Assembly: GCA_900544525.1 (NCBI GenBank) | Contig: UQVN01000117.1 | Coordinates: 1 to 9,806 of the forward strand | Direction: 5' to 3' | Length of the DNA stretch: 9,806 bases | DNA from: an uncultured Eubacteriales bacterium | GTDB lineage: Bacteria > Bacillota > Clostridia > Lachnospirales > Lachnospiraceae | Shown here: positions 5,993 to 9,806 of the stretch, piece by piece | How positions within the stretch are numbered: the stretch's first letter is position 1 | How the letters are laid out: every line of letters begins with the position of its first letter | The notes under the pieces: model-generated | The model's database searches: none | Told to the model about the DNA's origin: nothing | Seen by the model: only the letters and a program-made list of their open reading frames with translations | Program-made: the position numbers and the translations under genes

Positions 5993-7342
5993 TTATTCAA
6001 AGAAAAAACAAAATGTATTGCTCTCCTCTTTTTCTCTTGTGGAAAATGATGCTTTATCATATAGGCAACGAGCAAAAAAACGATCCCCTTCTAACAGTCT
6101 TCGAATTAGTTTACGCATCGTCCAACTTTCTCCTTCGTCTCTTTTATCGCTAGGAAAACTTACTCTCTTTTTTTGAAGAAATTCCTTTTGCTGTTCGATA
6201 GAAGAAAGTCCTATTTTTCGTATTTCCATAAGAGATAAAGACGAATCGATTTCTTCGATTCCAAATGCTTTAAAACAAGCTATCGTTTCTCTTTTTCCTA
6301 GTTGATAATATTCTTCTGCTTTTTCTTTTATTGCTTTTCTTATTTGTTTCTCTTCTCCCTCTATTGGTTGTACTTTTTGTATTCCCTCATAAAATAATTG
6401 AAAATCCATTGTAGACTTCCATAAAATTTCTTTCCATCGCTCATATTCCGTTTTTGTATACGGAGCGTTTTCAGAAGAAAAACAAATCGGTATTCCATTT
6501 TTCTTTTCTTCCACTGCAACGACTTCAAACAATACTTGTGGCATTTCATTTTTTCTTTCTTGATAAAACGAGGAGGATTCTTTTCCTTTCCCTATGGTAG
6601 CATACTCCCAACATAAATATCCAAGTACTTCTCTTTCAAGCTGTTTGTACATGAGTAAACGTTCCATACCCTTTGTACTTTTTATAACAACACCTGGCAA
6701 ATTTTCAGCATGTAAGAAAACTTCTCCATGTTTTCGTTCTTCTATTACTTGTACATGAAATTTCTCTCCTATGTATCCTTTCCTTCTTTCTACAATTCTT
6801 CTGTTAGAATCTCGGTCGATTTCCTCTTTTAATCGATTTGTATAGGAACTAAAACGAACGTTTGGCTCTCCGTATGTGAGATTTAATTCATACTCTTGTG
6901 GAAGCCAAGTAGAAATATCCGCTTCATTATGCTGTAACAATGTCTCTATTTTATCAAGAGATTTATATAACTTCGCCTCCACAGTTTTTTGTTCTTTCAT
7001 CTCTTGAAACAATTCTATTAACTCCTCTTGATAAGGACTTGGAAGGGATAAAAGAAGTTTATGAATCGCATTTTCTTCCACCTCTTCATCATTTTCTCCT
7101 TTTACAAAAGCTGGAATATCCCCTGTTATCGCTTCCCCTATATCATGAAATAACGCCATTAAAATTAACTTTGCATGATCAATTTCTGGAAACTCATCTT
7201 TCATAAAATATGCTAAAATCCCAAGACGAAAACTATGTTCTGCAACACTTTCCTTTCGATAACTACTTGTCCACGAATGCCTCGTATTGCATTTTAATTT
7301 TTCTATTACAGACATAAATTTAATTAGCTCTCTTGCGTCCAC
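5993..7342 (-). CDS. HD-domain phosphohydrolase (YfbR/HDDC2-like) with an unrecognised C-terminal half
   Basis: The first 180 or so residues match the HD_3 group that includes the 5'-deoxynucleotidase YfbR and HDDC2: FMSVIEKLK (9-17), ESVAEHSFRLG (31-41), ALFHDIGEAITGDIP (63-77) and SLDKIE (128-133). The likely metal ligands are H36, H66, D67 and D130, with E70 as a catalytic candidate. This suggests hydrolysis of a nucleoside monophosphate or similar phosphoester; the substrate is not shown by sequence. Residues from about 185 to 449 are highly charged, contain patches such as GVVIKSTKGMERLLMYKQLE (217-236), and match no domain I recognise. Known family members stop near 200 residues, so this is more than twice as long. 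The start is GTG with GAGGGGG 9 nt upstream, overlapping the preceding SdpI-like gene by 23 nt, which suggests translational coupling. There is no internal stop or visible frameshift. Confidence 0.83.
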   Translation of the reverse strand: MDARELIKFMSVIEKLKCNTRHSWTSSYRKESVAEHSFRLGILAYFMKDEFPEIDHAKLILMALFHDIGEAITGDIPAFVKGENDEEVEENAIHKLLLSLPSPYQEELIELFQEMKEQKTVEAKLYKSLDKIETLLQHNEADISTWLPQEYELNLTYGEPNVRFSSYTNRLKEEIDRDSNRRIVERRKGYIGEKFHVQVIEERKHGEVFLHAENLPGVVIKSTKGMERLLMYKQLEREVLGYLCWEYATIGKGKESSSFYQERKNEMPQVLFEVVAVEEKKNGIPICFSSENAPYTKTEYERWKEILWKSTMDFQLFYEGIQKVQPIEGEEKQIRKAIKEKAEEYYQLGKRETIACFKAFGIEEIDSSLSLMEIRKIGLSSIEQQKEFLQKKRVSFPSDKRDEGESWTMRKLIRRLLEGDRFFARCLYDKASFSTREKEESNTFCFFFE

Positions 7343-7742
7343 TCACTCTTTCCCCCTCTTTTTTTCTCAGCTTTCCTTCCTCATCAAAATGAGATTTTAA
7401 AGATCGTTCCACAAATCCACCCGAACTCCATAATAAAACAAGTTGAATTGTTACTAAAACTAATGTTAGAATACAAGCTTGCTTGGCTGTCATAAAATAG
7501 GCAAATATAGATAAAGCGATGGTCGGTAGTAATGTTCCGATCCCTATCATTTCCCAAACAATTCCAAAACATCCTTGTGCAAAGCGCCACGTTTCTTCAC
7601 TTTTTAATGCGTAGGAAGAACGGTATCCGAATGTATGATTTTCTCTTGATGCTTTTTTTAAAAACCAATAGCCACCAACAATAGCCGTAACTGGTATCAT
7701 AATATTACAAATAAATAAACTAATCCAAAGAATGAATTTCAT
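7320..7742 (-). CDS. SdpI-family small membrane protein
   Basis: A 140-residue protein with three hydrophobic segments (about 5-27, 57-83 and 88-105). Between the first two is the SdpI-family motif NHTFGYRSSYALKSEETW (35-52), equivalent to the family's N-x-x-F-G-Y-R-T, later Ser, then Trp. The tail after residue 110 is basic and polar. Bacillus SdpI gives immunity to the SDP toxin and also acts as a signalling receptor, but many clostridial members stand alone with unknown roles, and no toxin gene is visible here. The ATG start has GAAGGG 10 nt upstream. It lies 109 nt after gpmI across a long stem-loop, and its 3' end overlaps the HD-domain gene by 23 nt, so the two are probably made together. 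The family call is fairly confident; an immunity role is not supported. Confidence 0.75.
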   Translation of the reverse strand: MKFILWISLFICNIMIPVTAIVGGYWFLKKASRENHTFGYRSSYALKSEETWRFAQGCFGIVWEMIGIGTLLPTIALSIFAYFMTAKQACILTLVLVTIQLVLLWSSGGFVERSLKSHFDEEGKLRKKEGERVSGRKRAN

Positions 7743-7766
7743 GGTTTTCTTTCCCTTCTAAAATAT

Positions 7767-7825
7767 AGGATAGAAACGTGAGAGGACACTATATAATTAT
7801 AGTGCCCTCTTTCGTTCCCTATCCT
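7767..7825 (-). other. Long imperfect stem-loop between gpmI and the SdpI-like gene
   Basis: Arms of about 27 nt pair across a 4-nt TAAT loop (7794-7797). The inner 13 bp (7781-7793 with 7798-7810) contain only one G-U pair, and outer AGGATAG/CTATCCT ends (7767-7773 with 7819-7825) also pair. On the minus strand the 3' arm is followed by ATATTTTAG, not a clean T-run. It starts 27 nt after the gpmI stop codon, where a terminator would sit, so it may be a partial terminator or an mRNA-stabilising end that lowers expression of the two following genes. Confidence 0.65.
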
Positions 7826-7851
7826 TTTATTACTTCTTAATTACTTCTCTT

Positions 7852-9393
7852 TTATTTTACTAACAAAGATTTTCCTGTCATATCTTCTGGTTGTTCCATT
7901 CCCATTAATTCGATTAATGTTGGAGCAATATCTGCTAAACAACCATTTTCTCTTAATTTATAAGCTGGATCCGCATTTACAAGAATAAATGGTACTGGAT
8001 TTGTTGTATGCGCTGTAAATGGTGCACCTGTTTCATAATCCACTAATTGCTCTGCGTTTCCGTGGTCGGCACAGATGAACATCTGTCCATTCACTTCTTT
8101 AATAGCTTCAACCGCTTTTCCGATACAAGCATCTACTGTTTCAATGGCTTTGATTGCAGCTTCTTGTACCCCTGTGTGACCAACCATATCTGGGTTTGCA
8201 AAGTTACAAATAATCACATCATATTTTTGACCTTTAATAGCATCTACTAAGTTATCATCCACTGCTGGTGCACTCATTTCTGGCTGTAAATCATAAGTTG
8301 CAACTGCTGGTGATTTTACAAGACTTCTTTCTTCTCCTTCATTTGGCTCTTCTACCCCACCATTAAAGAAGAAAGTAACGTGTGCATATTTTTCTGTTTC
8401 TGCAAGACGAAGCTGTTTCATATGATGTTGCGCTAAAAATTCTCCAAATGTGTTTTTGATTTCTACTTTATGGAATGCAACAATATGATTTGGAATCGTT
8501 GGATCATATTCTGTAAATGTTACATAAGTTAATGGGAAGAAACCATTCTTTCTCTCAAATCCTGTGAATCCATCATCACAAATAGCTCTTGTGATTTCTC
8601 TTGCGCGGTCTGGACGGAAGTTGAAGAAAATAACAGAATCATTTTCTTTCACTGTTGCAACTGGTTTTCCATCTTCTTCTATTACAGTTGGAACAACAAA
8701 TTCATCTACGATTTCTTCTGCATAAGAAGCAGAAATTGCATCAATAGCATTTGTCGCTTTGTTGCCTTCGCCTAATACTAATGCGTTATATGCTTTCTCT
8801 ACACGATCCCAACGATTGTCACGATCCATTGCATAATAACGACCTGCAATAGAAGCAATCTTACCAACACCGATTTCATCCATTTTTGCTTGTAATTGCT
8901 CTAAAAATCCTTTACCAGATGTTGGAGCTGTATCACGACCATCTAAGAAAGCATGTACATATACATTTGTTAATCCTTCTTTTTTTGCTAACTCAAGAAG
9001 TCCATATAAATGCGTATTATGGCTATGAACACCACCATCTGATAATAAACCAAATAAGTGAAGATCAGAACCGTTTTCTTTACAATTTGCAATCGCTTTT
9101 ACAAACGCTTCATTTGTAAAGAAATCACCATCTTGAATTGCTTTTGTAATTCTTGTTAATTCCTGATATACAATACGTCCTGCTCCCATGTTAAGATGTC
9201 CAACTTCTGAGTTACCCATCTGTCCTTCTGGAAGACCAACTGCCATTCCACTTGCATTTCCTTTTACAAAAGGATATTCTTTCATTAATCTATCCATAAC
9301 AGGAGTGTTTGCCTGTGCAATTGCATTACCATCTGTTTTGTCATTTAAACCGTATCCATCTAAAATTAATAATACTGTAGGTTTTTTGCTCAT
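7852..9393 (-). CDS. gpmI: 2,3-bisphosphoglycerate-independent phosphoglycerate mutase
   Basis: GpmI interconverts 3- and 2-phosphoglycerate through a phosphoserine intermediate and uses two metal ions, normally Mn2+. The 513-residue product belongs to the alkaline phosphatase superfamily and has all landmarks: D12 in LILDGYG, the nucleophile S62 in GNSEVGH, H123 in VHSH, D151-R153-D154, R185 and R191 in GRYYAMDRD, R260 and R263 in RPDRARE, K335, D402 and H406 in NPDMVGH, D443-H444 in ADHGN, and H462. The start at ATG 9393 is set by AAGGAG (9402-9407) 8 nt upstream and by the conserved N-terminus; the frame stays open 24 codons further, but that stretch is the leader terminator. A strong promoter lies about 100 nt upstream, with an intrinsic terminator between it and the gene. 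Its product feeds enolase, encoded three genes later. Confidence 0.98.
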   Translation of the reverse strand: MSKKPTVLLILDGYGLNDKTDGNAIAQANTPVMDRLMKEYPFVKGNASGMAVGLPEGQMGNSEVGHLNMGAGRIVYQELTRITKAIQDGDFFTNEAFVKAIANCKENGSDLHLFGLLSDGGVHSHNTHLYGLLELAKKEGLTNVYVHAFLDGRDTAPTSGKGFLEQLQAKMDEIGVGKIASIAGRYYAMDRDNRWDRVEKAYNALVLGEGNKATNAIDAISASYAEEIVDEFVVPTVIEEDGKPVATVKENDSVIFFNFRPDRAREITRAICDDGFTGFERKNGFFPLTYVTFTEYDPTIPNHIVAFHKVEIKNTFGEFLAQHHMKQLRLAETEKYAHVTFFFNGGVEEPNEGEERSLVKSPAVATYDLQPEMSAPAVDDNLVDAIKGQKYDVIICNFANPDMVGHTGVQEAAIKAIETVDACIGKAVEAIKEVNGQMFICADHGNAEQLVDYETGAPFTAHTTNPVPFILVNADPAYKLRENGCLADIAPTLIELMGMEQPEDMTGKSLLVK

Positions 9394-9420
9394 TATCCTA
9401 TCTCCTTTATTCATACATTT

Positions 9421-9455
9421 AAAAAAACACAGAAGAAGCTCGCCCTCATCTGTGT
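9421..9455 (-). terminator. Intrinsic terminator inside the gpmI leader (candidate attenuator)
   Basis: On the minus strand ACACAGA (9449-9455) pairs with TCTGTGT (9427-9433). An inner GAGG/CTTC helix extends the stem past a T-T mismatch, the loop is GCGAG, and seven T follow at 9421-9427. It lies after the gpmI promoter and about 28 nt before the start codon, so gpmI can be transcribed only by read-through, unless a promoter I cannot see exists. This is the layout of a transcription attenuator. Confidence 0.8.
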
Positions 9456-9474
9456 CTAATACCACATCTTGTGG
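9456..9474 (-). promoter_or_regulatory. Upstream leader hairpin holding a tiny open frame (ATG TGG TAT TAG)
   Basis: CCACA/TGTGG (9470-9474 with 9462-9466) form a 5-bp hairpin with a 3-nt loop. Its 3' half contains ATG-TGG-TAT-TAG (9456-9467), a three-codon frame whose stop codon directly abuts the terminator stem. A weak AAGAGAG lies about 7 nt upstream. Whether it is translated is unknown; the frame may be chance. Confidence 0.3.
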
Positions 9475-9494
9475 CTCTCTTAATTCTCTTTTAA

Positions 9495-9523
9495 ATCATA
9501 TCGTATTACTCTTAAAAAGTCAA
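9495..9523 (-). promoter_or_regulatory. Strong promoter of gpmI
   Basis: TTGACT (-35, 9518-9523) is spaced 17 nt from TATGAT (-10, 9495-9500), five of six matches in each box. Transcription should start near 9488 and give a leader of about 95 nt that holds the two hairpins described above. Confidence 0.85.
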
Positions 9524-9605
9524 TGGACAGCCGTTAGAAGTTTAACATTCTTTTCTCTCTTTTTTTGGATAAACTGCTCTCTCTTTTCCATGATTAAAAA
9601 ATTTC

Positions 9606-9806
9606 TTATGGAATTGTTTCTTCATAGACTGCTTTATCCACATTCAATGCAGATAAATAATATCCTTTTCCTGACTGAATTTTCTCTACTCTTTTTCCAG
9701 TAATTTTCAATAAGTGATAACGATAATATGTTTTTCCAGCTTGTTTGTAATGATAATTGATACAAATCCTCTTATTTTTATAATATAAAAGATTAATCTT
9801 ACTATT
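9606..9806 (-). CDS. C-terminal end of an unrecognised protein (partial, open at the window edge)
   Basis: The last 66 codons of a reading frame that is open to the right edge of the window and ends in TAA at 9606-9608. The visible part is rich in tyrosine and lysine, for example NYHYKQAGKTYYRYHLLKIT (17-36) and SGKGYYLSALNVDKAVYEE (45-63), and it contains no internal methionine. Even codon use and the alternation of short polar and aromatic stretches suggest a real, probably beta-rich protein, perhaps cell-surface or secreted, but I do not recognise a family. It runs in the same direction as gpmI, whose promoter starts about 80 nt after the stop. I see no clear terminator between them, so read-through into the gpmI leader is possible. 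Confidence 0.6.
   Translation of the reverse strand, partial: NSKINLLYYKNKRICINYHYKQAGKTYYRYHLLKITGKRVEKIQSGKGYYLSALNVDKAVYEETIP

Noticed and set aside
9394..9465. N-terminal extension of GpmI by 24 codons
   Set aside because: The extension translates the leader terminator and T-run, and the ATG at 9393 has a good ribosome binding site.
9421..9500. T-box or other known riboswitch in the gpmI leader
   Set aside because: The leader is under 100 nt and lacks the T-box GGTGGNACCGCG-type sequence. I could not match it to any riboswitch class I know.
9188..9703. Plus-strand open frame of 171 codons over the gpmI start and leader
   Set aside because: It is antisense to conserved gpmI codons, the promoter and the partial gene. 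Length alone is the only support.

Overview
The window looks like a chromosomal segment of a low-GC Firmicute, most likely a member of the Clostridia near Lachnospiraceae. The reasons are the AT-rich codon use, purine-rich Shine-Dalgarno sites, and the gene order gpmI - eno - secG - rnr - smpB - ssrA. The family assignment rests on gene order and protein style, not on a database match. Every gene I accept is read on the minus strand, so transcription runs from high to low coordinates.

Layout in transcription order: the C-terminal end of an unrecognised gene (9606-9806, open at the window edge). A strong promoter (9495-9523), then a short leader holding an intrinsic terminator (9421-9455). gpmI, phosphoglycerate mutase (7852-9393). 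A long intergenic stem-loop (7767-7825). A small SdpI-family membrane protein gene (7320-7742), overlapping by 23 nt an HD-domain phosphohydrolase with a long unrecognised C-terminal half (5993-7342). eno, enolase (4626-5921). secG with its own promoter and a very strong terminator. rnr, with its own promoter and a hairpin leader, followed 21 nt later by smpB and a terminator. A DUF1653 gene. ssrA (tmRNA) with a near-consensus promoter and its own terminator. Last, a phage-type holin gene (46-339).

Two functional blocks stand out. gpmI and eno catalyse consecutive steps of lower glycolysis (3-phosphoglycerate to 2-phosphoglycerate to phosphoenolpyruvate), with a membrane protein and an HD hydrolase lodged between them. 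rnr, smpB and ssrA form the trans-translation and ribosome-rescue set: tmRNA and SmpB free stalled ribosomes and tag the unfinished protein, and RNase R degrades the faulty mRNA. secG encodes a small subunit of the SecYEG export channel.

I see no CRISPR array, insertion sequence, tRNA or rRNA. The main points for a second look are the terminator between the gpmI promoter and gene (a candidate attenuator), the HD protein's unexplained C-terminal domain, the rnr leader hairpin, and the holin gene next to ssrA, which is a common prophage integration site.
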